Notes under the pieces: model-generated
The model's database searches: none
What the model was told of the DNA's origin: nothing
Seen by the model: only the letters and a program-made list of their open reading frames with translations
Made by a program: the position numbers and the translations under genes
DNA from: DASRJW01 sp964567755
GTDB lineage: Bacteria; Krumholzibacteriota; Krumholzibacteriia; G020349025
Direction: 5' to 3'
NCBI GenBank assembly: GCA_964567755.1
Contig: CAZMNW010000004.1
Location: forward strand, 62,001 to 126,000
Length of the DNA: 64,000 nt
Shown: positions 8,137-19,194 of the stretch, piece by piece
How the letters are laid out: every line of letters begins with the position of its first letter
Numbering within the stretch: the first letter of the stretch is position 1

Positions 8137-8819
8137 TCCAGCTCCGGCGTCGTGCCGCCCGCGCTTGCAGGTCCGAGAACGATCTCGAAGCGGCCCGTGA
8201 TCTCCTCCGACGAGCCTTGCGCGGGCGCGAAGGGAAGGATGACGAACTTGCGCTGATCGGGAGCGAGCGCACCGAGGATACGGTCTTTGTCGTTCAGGGA
8301 TTCACCCTCGAAGTACATCTGCGTGACGAGGGTCGAATACCCCGATGCCGCGACCTGGAAGTGGATGTGTGGGGGTCGGATCCAGCCGCGCTGGAACGGA
8401 TACGCTCCCGGTTTGATCGTGCGAAAGGTGAACGACCCGTCTTCCGCGGTCGCAACCTCACCCCAGTATTGGAAGTGCGGATCGAGCGGTGCCGGGTTGC
8501 GGTCCCGTGGATGATCGTAACGCCCCGAGGCGCACGCTTGCCAGATTCCGACCTTCGCGCCGCTCAGCGGCCTGCAATCCAGATCCCGAACGCGACCGGT
8601 CACGACCGCGACCTGCCCGCTGGCCTTCTCGATGTTGCCGGGGATGATGGTGAGATCCGCATCGGAATCCGGCATCTCGGTCACCGGATAGAAAGGTCCT
8701 TTGGTTTGGCGCGCCGTGAGCGCGCAGGTTTCCGCGGCGCGGGCGAGCGAACTGCCCAGGAGTGGAAGGCTCGACAAGACACCGATTTGTTGCAAGAGCC
8801 AGCGACGATCGCGTTCCAT
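8133..8819 (-). CDS. Intradiol ring-cleavage dioxygenase, exported
   Basis: 228 residues from the ATG at 8819, chosen because GGGAG precedes it and because it yields a signal sequence (RDRRWLLQQIGVLSSLPLL, Tat-like) with cleavage near residue 28. The catalytic half matches the protocatechuate/catechol dioxygenase family: Y101 in SGRYDHP, Y140 in KPGAYP, and H151/H153 in RPPHIHF are the expected Tyr/Tyr/His/His ligands of non-heme Fe(III). It would cleave a catechol-type ring between the hydroxyls, probably in the periplasm. Coupling to an amino-acid decarboxylase suggests a catechol-amine or aromatic amino-acid substrate, which is inference. Confidence 0.85.
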   Translation of the reverse strand: MERDRRWLLQQIGVLSSLPLLGSSLARAAETCALTARQTKGPFYPVTEMPDSDADLTIIPGNIEKASGQVAVVTGRVRDLDCRPLSGAKVGIWQACASGRYDHPRDRNPAPLDPHFQYWGEVATAEDGSFTFRTIKPGAYPFQRGWIRPPHIHFQVAASGYSTLVTQMYFEGESLNDKDRILGALAPDQRKFVILPFAPAQGSSEEITGRFEIVLGPASAGGTTPELE

Positions 8820-8951
8820 TTGCACTCCCGACGCTTCGATTCTGGAGCACGTAGCAGCGCCGCGCGTGATGCAGCCACGTCGCGGCGCCGCCCGTGCGTT
8901 CAGCGATCCGGGCGCAGTGGTCATGCTGCGACTCGGGCACAACCAAGCGTG

Positions 8952-9716
8952 TCAGCGGCCCGCGCGCCCCCGCGTCTTCGCCGCACCGAGCACTTGAGCA
9001 AGAACGCCGAGGCGTTCGCCCCAGTACTTCTTCATCTTCTCCGCTTCGGCCCTGGTCGCCAGCTTGCGGTGCTGGACCGCGGCTTGGCTCTTGTCGGGTC
9101 CCTTGGCAATGAGCCAGACCTCGACGCTCGTTCCATCGCTCCAGGTCATGCGCACCGATTTTGCCGCCGTGACCTTGCGCACGACGATCTTCTGATCGGG
9201 CAACCAGCGCTTGCGCCCGGACGCGGTGCCGATTGCGTCGAAGAGTCTGGTGACGTCCACCGGGAACGTCTTGCTCTTATTCGCTTCGTAACTGCCGCCC
9301 CGACGCTGTCCGATGTCTCGCAGCCCACGAATGCGCTCGTAGCCGACGGTCACAGTCTGCGACCACCAACCATCGACCTCGAGTACCTCGTTCACATGTT
9401 GCGCGATGTCCCGATGCGCCATCTTCGCGGCACCGATCGCATCGAGCACCTTCACCCATTCCTTCCACGTGCGCCCGGTCTTGGCGCGAATGGTGTCGTC
9501 GGCCATGCCGGCGAGCTTGGCGAAGCCGGCGGCTTGGGGTGCTGACGCGACGTCCTGCGCCTCGGCAACCTGCGTTTCCAGCGTTCGTGACTTCGTCACA
9601 CTCGAGACACGACGCGGTTCCTTGTGGACGAGGTGAGCGCGGGCGGCGGTGTAGGATTCGCCCGTCTTGTGCATGCGGGAGCGCACCAAGCGCTTCAAGT
9701 CCTTCTGCTTCGGCAT
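8952..9716 (-). CDS. DUF4287 / SRPBCC-type domain protein
   Basis: 254 residues from the ATG at 9716. The middle (about 70-125) has the DUF4287 pattern: TGRTWKEWVKVLD, then AHRDIAQHVNEVLEVDGWWS and QTVTVGYERIRG. The C-terminal half (residues about 140-245) looks like an SRPBCC/AHSA1-type lipid- or ligand-binding fold (strand with VRKVTAAKSVRMTW). Such fusions are common in soil bacteria and have no established function. Upstream in-frame residues are very Arg-rich and have no family character, so the longer start at 10067 is rejected. It stands alone between the dioxygenase and the M48 protease genes. Confidence 0.75.
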   Translation of the reverse strand: MPKQKDLKRLVRSRMHKTGESYTAARAHLVHKEPRRVSSVTKSRTLETQVAEAQDVASAPQAAGFAKLAGMADDTIRAKTGRTWKEWVKVLDAIGAAKMAHRDIAQHVNEVLEVDGWWSQTVTVGYERIRGLRDIGQRRGGSYEANKSKTFPVDVTRLFDAIGTASGRKRWLPDQKIVVRKVTAAKSVRMTWSDGTSVEVWLIAKGPDKSQAAVQHRKLATRAEAEKMKKYWGERLGVLAQVLGAAKTRGRAGR

Positions 9717-10042
9717 CGTCGATCGCCTCCAACCAGGTCGCACGCCACACCCCCCAGCAATGCAGCAACGACCGGCGAAGGCCTCGTCGATGCCGGTCCG
9801 GGAGTATGCCCCCCTTTGCCTCACGTGGGCCTTCGCTGGGGGAAGGCCGAAGAGGTTGGGCGTGGACCGACGCCGCGACAAAGAATGGACCAGACCGCCA
9901 GCGAGATCAAGCCCCTGGTGAAGATGTGGAAGCGCCTCGTCGTGTGCGAGCTCGCACCGCCTACTAACAGCACTCGCCAGGGTGGACGAGGGGACCCGTT
10001 GGCGGGAGCGAGACCGGCGCCGCCCGCGCGCGCTCTGAAACC
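9717..10042. other. Intergenic stretch, no gene recognised
   Basis: About 326 bases between the DUF4287 gene start and the M48 protease stop. Small inverted matches occur (GGCCTTCGCTGGGGGAAGGCC near 9829-9849), possibly a weak hairpin terminator for the protease gene, without a T-run. I see no RNA gene or coding signal. Confidence 0.4.
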
Positions 10043-11134
10043 CTAGCGACCGGTGATGCGCTGCCATTCTTCCGGGCTCAAGAGCGGTGGTGCGGGTTCG
10101 GCCGGTCGCGGTCCGGCACGCAGTCGCGCGATCCGATCTTCGGAGGCCGGGTGGGTGGAAAGAAACGCCGGCAGCGCCGAGTCGGATGCGAGGCGCTCGA
10201 ACAGATCCGCCATGGCGCTCGTGTCGCGCCCCTCATTCTGGAGAACGCGCATCGCGAACGCATCCGCCGCCGTTTCCTCGCGGCGATCGTAGGCGAGGTT
10301 CACCAATAACGAGCTGTTGTCGAGCACGATGGCCGCGAGCCCGCTCGCGTCGCCGGCGATCGCCGCCACCGCGAACCCGAAGAATGCCGTGCGCGCGATG
10401 CGGCGCAAACCATGGCGCCGTCGCACGTGACCCGCTTCGTGCGCCAACACACCGAGCAGCTCGTTCTCATTCTGCATGAGATCGACGAGTCCGCGATGGA
10501 GAACGATATATCCTCCAGGAATGGCGAAGGCATTCGGGATTGGATTTTCGACCAGCGCGATCTCGAGGGGTGCGACCCAGAGCGCGCCGGCACAAATGTC
10601 GAGAGCTTGCTGGATTTCTGGATCGCTGGCACGCGTTTCGGCAGCGATCGTCGCTTCGAAGACGCGCCGCCCGAGCTCGACTTCCGTTTCTGCTGGAACG
10701 AAGCGCACGGCTACACCCGCGAGCGCGTCCAATCCGTAGCGCAGGAAAACGAACACGACTAGTGCGAGAAATGTGACACCGGCGACGATCCTTCGCACCG
10801 GCGAGCCGGGAAGTGCGCGCCCGGCCAAACCATGGCTGCGCAGCGTCGCCTGCGCCGAAGCATCCAAGAGGAGAACGGCGCGCGGCGTTGTTTGCGTCCC
10901 GGCGTGCGCCGTGGATCGGGATTCGATTCCTAAAACCCCGAGCTCGACGCGCACTTGCCCACCAAAGGTGGTGCCGGTGACGCGCATGGTGTCCCGATCC
11001 CAATCGTGCCACTGATCGCCAATGCGCACGCGGACACCACCCCGACCGATGAGGACATCGACCGGTCGCGGGCTCGTGTTCTCGCCTTCGTACAGGTCGC
11101 CCGTGCCGCTCCAGCTTCCCGATTCAGACGCCAT
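10043..11134 (-). CDS. M48-family membrane zinc metallopeptidase
   Basis: 363 residues from the ATG at 11134 (a GTG at 11155 is also possible). An N-terminal beta-rich ~90-residue domain resembles the DUF7092-type cap found on M48 proteases. A single transmembrane helix follows (about 115-133), then the peptidase domain with HEAGH at 232-236 (zinc ligands and catalytic Glu) and the third-ligand motif EETAADAFA at about 286-294. The SSLLVNLAYDRR stretch before it is typical of M48 enzymes. Likely role: periplasmic quality control of membrane or outer-membrane proteins. The gene is single, on the strand of pump 1. Confidence 0.88.
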   Translation of the reverse strand: MASESGSWSGTGDLYEGENTSPRPVDVLIGRGGVRVRIGDQWHDWDRDTMRVTGTTFGGQVRVELGVLGIESRSTAHAGTQTTPRAVLLLDASAQATLRSHGLAGRALPGSPVRRIVAGVTFLALVVFVFLRYGLDALAGVAVRFVPAETEVELGRRVFEATIAAETRASDPEIQQALDICAGALWVAPLEIALVENPIPNAFAIPGGYIVLHRGLVDLMQNENELLGVLAHEAGHVRRRHGLRRIARTAFFGFAVAAIAGDASGLAAIVLDNSSLLVNLAYDRREETAADAFAMRVLQNEGRDTSAMADLFERLASDSALPAFLSTHPASEDRIARLRAGPRPAEPAPPLLSPEEWQRITGR

Positions 11135-11200
11135 CGACCCAGGCTCCAACCCCACACCCGGACCACCCAGATGAGTGGCCGTGAAGGTACTGTCCCGGGA

Positions 11201-11460
11201 TCAAGATGGCCGCTCCTTCAATTCGAGAAGCTTCTCGAGCTCGGCGATGGCTTCGAGATCCTTGGGACGACCCGCAGCACGCTTGACGCGGATGAGGGTG
11301 GCGAGATCCAGGCAAAGACACTCGACTCCAAAGATTCGTACGCGAATAGTCCGATCCTTCAGATCCTCGTAGCTCCCTCCACCGACGATCTCCCCGAGCA
11401 GATCGACATCGCCAAGATCAGTGACGAGCGTGAAATTCAAACCTCGTCGCAGAGTCTTGG
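11201..11460 (-). pseudogene. N-terminally truncated nucleotidyltransferase-like (toxin-type) gene
   Basis: The frame reads LRRGLNFTLVTDLGDVDLLG then a Gly-rich turn and ends ...LDLATLIRVKRAAGRPKDLEAIAELEKL. This is the C-terminal half of a small nucleotidyltransferase family (AbiEii/MNT-like) that normally has about 90 more residues before it, with the GSxxTxDxD active site. That part is missing: the frame runs straight back into the end of the preceding small gene. Only a TTG at 11440 could act as a start, overlapping the stop of that gene. It looks like a deletion product, not a working enzyme. Confidence 0.6.
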
Positions 11461-11637
11461 AGGCACAGCTTCGTGCCCAGCACGGCGCAGCTCATCGGCT
11501 TCCACTTGGAGTTGCATGAGCTTGCGCAGGCGCTGTTCGTGAGTGAGACGAAGTGCTTCGATGAGAAGGGTCTCGTCGACGTCTTTCTTGTAGGCTTCGA
11601 TGACCGGGTCGGGTTCCAGTATTCGTGGGTCCGTCAT
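11437..11637 (-). CDS. Small antitoxin-like partner of the nucleotidyltransferase
   Basis: 66 residues with the pattern DPVIEAYKKDVDETLLIEAL then LTHEQRLRKLMQLQ and ADELRR, a helical protein commonly encoded just before small nucleotidyltransferases. The family usually ends soon after the ELRRAG segment; here the last ~14 residues (HEAVPPRLCDEV) read through what appears to be the deletion junction into the other gene. It starts 9 bases after the stop of czcA of pump 1, with a GAGGTG ribosome-binding site. Confidence 0.6.
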   Translation of the reverse strand: MTDPRILEPDPVIEAYKKDVDETLLIEALRLTHEQRLRKLMQLQVEADELRRAGHEAVPPRLCDEV

Positions 11638-11646
11638 TGGGCACCT

Positions 11647-14742
<3,096 letters not shown>

Positions 14743-14745
14743 GCT

Positions 14746-16119
14746 CTACTTCTCCTCGATCTCGCAGCACCCGGCGCCGATGCTCTCCTTGAGGATCTCG
14801 GTCTTGAGCAGGAAGCTCCCTTGCGTCACCACGAATTCGTCCGGCCGCACGCCGCTCGCGATTGTCACGAGATCCCCGCTGCGTGGCCCGACACGCACGC
14901 GGCGCGTCTCGAAGAGAGTGTCCGAAATTTTGACAAAAACCACGGGCACGCCCTTGGCCTGCTGCAGCGCGTTCCGCGGCACGACCACCGACACCCGGGC
15001 ATCGTCCGTGGAGATGCGGGCTCGGCCGTACATGTTCGCTCGCAGCACGCCGTCGGGATTGGCGAGGCGAGCCCGCGCGAGCACCGTGCGCGTCCTCGGA
15101 TCGAGCGCGGGAGCGAAGTACTCGATCCGACCCGAGTACTCGCGGACCTCGCTCATCCCGTCCAGGGTCACCACGACCGACTGCCCGACGCGAACCGCGG
15201 CAACATCCGCTTCGCGGACCTGGATCTCCACCCACAGCCACGAGGCGTCCACGATCTCGAACAGCATCTCCCCGGGATCGACGAGCATGCCGATGTTCGT
15301 CGTGCGTTGCGTCACGACGCCGCCGAGCGGCGCCTGCAGCACGTACGACCCATCGGTTCCATTCGTGTCGACGAGGCGCAGCGACTGCTGCGTCGCCTCG
15401 AGTTCAGCGCGCGCGGCCGCGAGCTCTTGCTGCGCCTCGAGCACTTCCTTGCGGGGAATGATGCCGCGCTCCTCGAGGCCCTTCGTGCGTTGATAGTTCG
15501 ACTCGGCCACGTCGAGGTGTGCCTGGAGCGCCACCAGCCTCGACTGATCGGCGCCGACGGCAGCGCTTTCGATCACGGCCAGGGGGGAACCGCGCCGCAC
15601 GCGGCTGCCAATATCGACATGGATCTCGCGAACCACACCCGCGACACGCGCGTTGATGCGCGCGACGCGCGTCGCGTCGTACGCAATCTGCGCGATGGCG
15701 TCAACGCCCGCCCCGCTGTCGCTCTGCTTGGCTCGCGCTGTCTCGATGCCAGCGTGCCGTGCCGTCTCTTTGGTCCGCAATCGAATCTTGAGACCATCCG
15801 CCGGGCCCTCGTCACCCGTCACTTCGACCAATGGGCGACCTCGACGGTCCGGATTGCAGATTGGGCAGAAGGACTCGGGGAATTCATGCTCAGCACACCA
15901 GTCCCCCTTGGCTTGAAAGACTGGAACGAGCTTGGGATTGCACTTGGTGCACACCGCTTCGAGAACGCCGTGTTCGCCGCAGATGGCATCCGTGGAGATG
16001 GCCGCCGTCTGCGCTGGCCTGGGAACGTTCGCGGGTGCCGCGTCCGCATCTGGCCGGCGCTGCTCGCAAGCCATTGCCAGCACCACGGTGGCGCCGGCGA
16101 GCGCAAGAATCCACCGCAT
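14746..16119 (-). CDS. czcB: Metal-efflux periplasmic adaptor with twin Cys/His motifs (pump 1)
   Basis: 457 residues from the ATG at 16119 (GAGGAGA upstream). A lipobox (LAMAC, C18) anchors it to the membrane. Residues 47-90 carry two copies of a CxEH...C-x2-CNP motif (Cys 47, 57, 60 and 75, 85, 88) linked by VPVFQAKGDW. Then come the typical adaptor parts: beta-barrel/lipoyl halves flanking a coiled-coil hairpin (about 220-300, rich in Glu/Arg/Ala) and a membrane-proximal domain. It joins CzcA to an outer-membrane channel. The extra Cys/His region probably captures or senses metal. The next gene upstream encodes the same twin motif as a free lipoprotein. Confidence 0.9.
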   Translation of the reverse strand: MRWILALAGATVVLAMACEQRRPDADAAPANVPRPAQTAAISTDAICGEHGVLEAVCTKCNPKLVPVFQAKGDWCAEHEFPESFCPICNPDRRGRPLVEVTGDEGPADGLKIRLRTKETARHAGIETARAKQSDSGAGVDAIAQIAYDATRVARINARVAGVVREIHVDIGSRVRRGSPLAVIESAAVGADQSRLVALQAHLDVAESNYQRTKGLEERGIIPRKEVLEAQQELAAARAELEATQQSLRLVDTNGTDGSYVLQAPLGGVVTQRTTNIGMLVDPGEMLFEIVDASWLWVEIQVREADVAAVRVGQSVVVTLDGMSEVREYSGRIEYFAPALDPRTRTVLARARLANPDGVLRANMYGRARISTDDARVSVVVPRNALQQAKGVPVVFVKISDTLFETRRVRVGPRSGDLVTIASGVRPDEFVVTQGSFLLKTEILKESIGAGCCEIEEK

Positions 16120-16120
16120 C

Positions 16121-16456
16121 TCAGTTCTCCTCAGGCTTCGGCGGTCGCGTGATCTTGAGATCCGGGTTGCACTGCAGGCACTGGGACTCCGGGAGTCCAT
16201 GTTCTGCACACCAGTCTCCCGTCGCTTTGAAAGCCGCAACGAGCGTCGGATTGCAGCGCGTGCACAAGGTCTCGGGAACCTGGTGCTCTCCACACCAGTC
16301 TTCGTAGGAACCCGGCACGATGTCAGTGTCTAGGTGCGGCGGAAGCACAGGAGTCTCGGCACGCTTCGAGGTGTCTTGCGACCGCTGCTCACCGCAACCA
16401 AATTCTCCGAGCACGATCGCGAGGACTCCCACAATGGCAACTGCTCTTCGTGACAT
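16121..16456 (-). CDS. Small lipoprotein with twin CxEH...CNP metal-binding-like motifs
   Basis: 111 residues from the ATG at 16456 (GAGAGGA upstream). Lipobox Cys at 21. After a Pro-rich linker come two repeats: WCGEHQVPETLCTRCNP (Cys 55, 65, 68) and WCAEHGLPESQCLQCNP (Cys 83, 93, 96), joined by a TLVAAFKATGD linker. The same twin repeat is the N-terminus of the adaptor encoded one base downstream. Each repeat offers three Cys and one His, enough for a tetrahedral metal site. Likely a periplasmic metal-capturing lipoprotein delivering to pump 1; this function is inferred, and I know of no characterised member. Confidence 0.75.
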   Translation of the reverse strand: MSRRAVAIVGVLAIVLGEFGCGEQRSQDTSKRAETPVLPPHLDTDIVPGSYEDWCGEHQVPETLCTRCNPTLVAAFKATGDWCAEHGLPESQCLQCNPDLKITRPPKPEEN

Positions 16457-16588
16457 CTTCCTCTCCAGTCTCAATCGGTTTTCTCCAGTCTCAATCCGTC
16501 GCAGTGCGTCGCGGCACCATGCAATGGCACGGCCGTCGGCCGACCGCGGCAGAAGAGCGAGAACGGGTTTGCTCAACCCGGGATTTCG

Positions 16589-16885
16589 TCAGGCAAGCGC
16601 GAGCTTCGGGACGTGGGAGATCTCACGTGGGTGGGCTGCGCTCAAGGGGTTCGACAAAAGCGCCTGGACTGGACGATTCGGCTGCGTGGGGATCGTCACC
16701 AAAGAGCTTGGAAGTGCGAAGACTCTCAGGTTGAGGCAACAAGCGCAGTCGCGACAGGTCGGGAACCGATCCGCCTCCTCGTCAGTGCAAGCTTGCTCAC
16801 ATTCTGTTTCCAGCGCAAGCGACACGACGCCGCTGACCTGGAAGCAGAAGAGCAGAAGCACTAAAACGTACAGAATACGCCTCAC
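16589..16885 (-). CDS. Small secreted Cys-rich protein, pump 1 operon leader
   Basis: 98 residues starting at a GTG (16883-16885) preceded by a strong GGAGGGAG site. A signal peptide covers residues 1-25 (ILYVLVLLLFCFQVSGV). Six Cys follow within 22 residues (29, 33, 44, 47, 49, 50), ending in CRDCACC, then a Pro-rich tail. Small periplasmic Cys-rich proteins of this type are often the first gene of metal-efflux operons (compare CzcI-like leaders). It lies about 130 bases upstream of the twin-motif lipoprotein on the same strand, so it probably heads the operon. A longer in-frame extension upstream has no family character. Confidence 0.6.
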   Translation of the reverse strand: MRRILYVLVLLLFCFQVSGVVSLALETECEQACTDEEADRFPTCRDCACCLNLRVFALPSSLVTIPTQPNRPVQALLSNPLSAAHPREISHVPKLALA

Positions 16886-17163
16886 GGCTCCCTCCGAGGG
16901 GCAGTCGCTTCGTGGACAATATACTCCCACCGGGACTCGCAAGCCAGGAACGAGCCATGGACCTGGTGCCGTCCGAAACGGCACGCGGTATGAGTCTTGC
17001 CCGTGCCGCATCGGCCTGAATGGAGCTTCACGAGAAGATCCTGCCCCTTCCCACAAGGGACCTTCCGCTCCGCATCTGATCCCCGGAACAGCAATTGACG
17101 TTTCTTCCAGGCTTGCCGGCGAAGAGCCGCGAGCTGTTGTTCCGGCTTCGACGAGGACCCGAC

Positions 17164-17391
17164 ATGATGCACCTTCGACATGCTCACGTATGGCTGTGGT
17201 TTCTAGGGCTCATCGCCATTGGCGGCTGTGCAGGTCCCTCCATCGCGCCACGGCCACCCGAGCCGCGGGCTATCGGTCGGGACATCGCCGTGTACCAAGT
17301 CCCTGAACGTCCGAGCGATCAGACGCGTTGCGGCTTTGCTCCGCCGCGAATCAATCAAGCCTACTCGCTGTCGAGGCCTTCCACGGCATGA
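17164..17391 (+). CDS. Short lipoprotein, possibly the N-terminal remnant of an outer-membrane channel gene
   Basis: 75 residues from the ATG at 17164 (GAGGA upstream). The start is a lipoprotein signal peptide (WLWFLGLIAIGGCAG). The following RPPEPRAIGRDIAVYQVPE resembles the segment just after the lipid Cys of CzcC/CusC-type TolC lipoproteins. The frame stops soon after, before the first helix of that family. Either it is a small lipoprotein gene or the broken start of a channel gene that would have served pump 1. Confidence 0.4.
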   Translation: MMHLRHAHVWLWFLGLIAIGGCAGPSIAPRPPEPRAIGRDIAVYQVPERPSDQTRCGFAPPRINQAYSLSRPSTA

Positions 17392-17429
17392 CACTTGCTT
17401 CCGCCCCCCTCTTCAGGTAGGTTCCACAC

Positions 17430-17756
17430 ATGATACGCGGTGTTGGATTTGTCGCGGTTGTCCTGGCGCTGCTTGCGGTGCCCAGCCTCTGTCAGAGCGG
17501 CATCCTCAAGCACGCCTGTGATTGCGTTACACAGACCGAATGCAGCCACGAGACATCGTGCTCGGGAGACCCCTGCGGGCTGTACGCGACCACTCGCGCG
17601 CCAGCAGGAACCGAGGCCACAGGTTTTGCATGTATCTGGATGCCAACCTCCTCGGCCCCGGGTTCCATCCTGAGATGTGCCACTGCACCAAGTCCCGAAG
17701 CCGCTTGCTTCGATCTCTCCTATCGGCGGACCGACTCCGTCGTCCTGCGCATCTGA
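17430..17756 (+). CDS. Small secreted Cys-rich protein, pump 2 operon leader
   Basis: 108 residues from the ATG at 17430. Signal peptide about residues 1-22 (FVAVVLALLAVPSLC). Nine Cys are seen, six of them in a cluster at 21-49 (HACDCV, TECSHETSC, GDPC), then 68, 83 and 93. It is unrelated in detail to the Cys-rich protein encoded on the other strand at 16589-16885 but has the same design. It is followed, 100 bases later, by the channel-adaptor-pump genes of pump 2, so it may bind the exported metal in the periplasm. Confidence 0.55.
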   Translation: MIRGVGFVAVVLALLAVPSLCQSGILKHACDCVTQTECSHETSCSGDPCGLYATTRAPAGTEATGFACIWMPTSSAPGSILRCATAPSPEAACFDLSYRRTDSVVLRI

Positions 17757-17856
17757 GCGACTAGCCCTCCACCAACTTGGTGCAGACCAACGTCGCACGG
17801 TGTTTCCCCGTGCGAAACGCTGGCGTGCTTTTCCGTTCTCGCGCAGGGAAGGATCG

Positions 17857-19194
17857 ATGGCACGACGAATGACGGGCTCGAAGATCCGGCTGCTTGCCCT
17901 CTTGCTCAGTGCTGCTGGTGCGGGCTCCTTCACCCCCGGACCCTCCGGTGGCCAATCTTCGCCCGATGCCCTGAATGGCGTGGCACCCGACGACACGATT
18001 CAAAGTGTCATGACGGAACCCGATGTCTTGACGCTTCGCGATGCTCTTTCTCTCGCCCTGCAGCGCAGCCCTGTACTCGCATCGTGGCCTTGGGAGCTGC
18101 GCGCACTGGAGGCCGAAACGCATCAGGCGTCTCGTCGCCGGAACCCGCGAACAGGCGTCTTGGTGGAGAACATCGCGACGGAGAATCTGGAAACGTCGCT
18201 GCTGATCTCGCAGCTCGTCGAGCTCGGCGGCAAGCGCGGCCGACGCGTCGCGCTCGCCCAGGCCGAGTACGAAACGGCGAACTGGTCCTTCGAGTCCGCG
18301 AGAGCCGACGTCATCGCGATCACGGCCCGGCGGTTCATCGATGCGCTCGCCGCCCAGGAGCGCATTTCGGTCGAGCGCGAGCTCGTGAACGTTGCGCAGG
18401 AAACAGCTGAGGCAGTCTCCATGCGCGTGCGCGCGGGCGGCGCATCGTCGGTCGAGGAAACTCGCGCGCAAGTGGCGCTCGTGAACGCTCGAGCGGCGCT
18501 CGCGTCGGCGGAGCATGAACGGTCGGTTGCATATCGGCGGCTCGCCTCCACGTGGGTGAACCCCAAACCACGCTTCTCCGAGGTGCGCGGCGACCTGGAA
18601 TCGACCCCGGTGCCGCTTCCACTCGACACGCTTCTGGCGCGAATCGACCGCAATCCCGACGTCGCCCGGTGGGCGGCGGAGATCTCGCGGCGCGAGCGCT
18701 TGCATGACTCGGTCCGTGCGTCGCGAGTGCCCGACCTGGACTTGGACTTTGGCGTTCGCAGGCTCGGAGCGAGCGAGGAAACAGGATTGCTGATCGGTGC
18801 CAGCATCCCGATCCCAATCTTCGACCGAGCACAGGATGCGACAACGGCTGCGGAGTTACGCATCCGCGGGGCGAACGAGCAGCAGGCAGCGGCGCGTGCA
18901 CAGGCTTCTGCCGCCGTGGCTGTGGCGCATGAGGAGCTGGCGGCGGCCCTCGACGCCCACCAACGCTTGCAGAACGAAGTTCTTCCGCAAGCGGTGAACG
19001 CCCACGAGGCAGCAAGCTCTGCGTATCGGAGTGGACTACTGCGCTTCACCGACGTGCTGGACGTACAACGCATGCTCTTCGAAACGAGGATTCGTTCCAT
19101 CGACATGTTGATCCGCTACCACACCGCCGCATTCGAGATCGAGCGTCTGACCGGCACGCCCGTCGCCGGCCCGAACAATGAGGAGCAGCAATGA
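17857..19194 (+). CDS. czcC: TolC/CzcC-family outer-membrane efflux channel (pump 2)
   Basis: 445 residues from the ATG at 17857 (GGAAGG upstream); the longer frame upstream has no family character. A hydrophobic signal segment (residues 10-27) is followed by the channel domain with two internally similar halves, each opening with a helix: TLRDALSLALQRSPVLASW and later the RIDRNPDVARWAAEISRRER stretch. The segment ISQLVELGGKRGRRVALAQA is characteristic of the CusC/CzcC outer-membrane factor clade. It forms the outer-membrane exit of pump 2. Its stop overlaps the adaptor start (ATGA). Confidence 0.9.
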   Translation: MARRMTGSKIRLLALLLSAAGAGSFTPGPSGGQSSPDALNGVAPDDTIQSVMTEPDVLTLRDALSLALQRSPVLASWPWELRALEAETHQASRRRNPRTGVLVENIATENLETSLLISQLVELGGKRGRRVALAQAEYETANWSFESARADVIAITARRFIDALAAQERISVERELVNVAQETAEAVSMRVRAGGASSVEETRAQVALVNARAALASAEHERSVAYRRLASTWVNPKPRFSEVRGDLESTPVPLPLDTLLARIDRNPDVARWAAEISRRERLHDSVRASRVPDLDLDFGVRRLGASEETGLLIGASIPIPIFDRAQDATTAAELRIRGANEQQAAARAQASAAVAVAHEELAAALDAHQRLQNEVLPQAVNAHEAASSAYRSGLLRFTDVLDVQRMLFETRIRSIDMLIRYHTAAFEIERLTGTPVAGPNNEEQQ

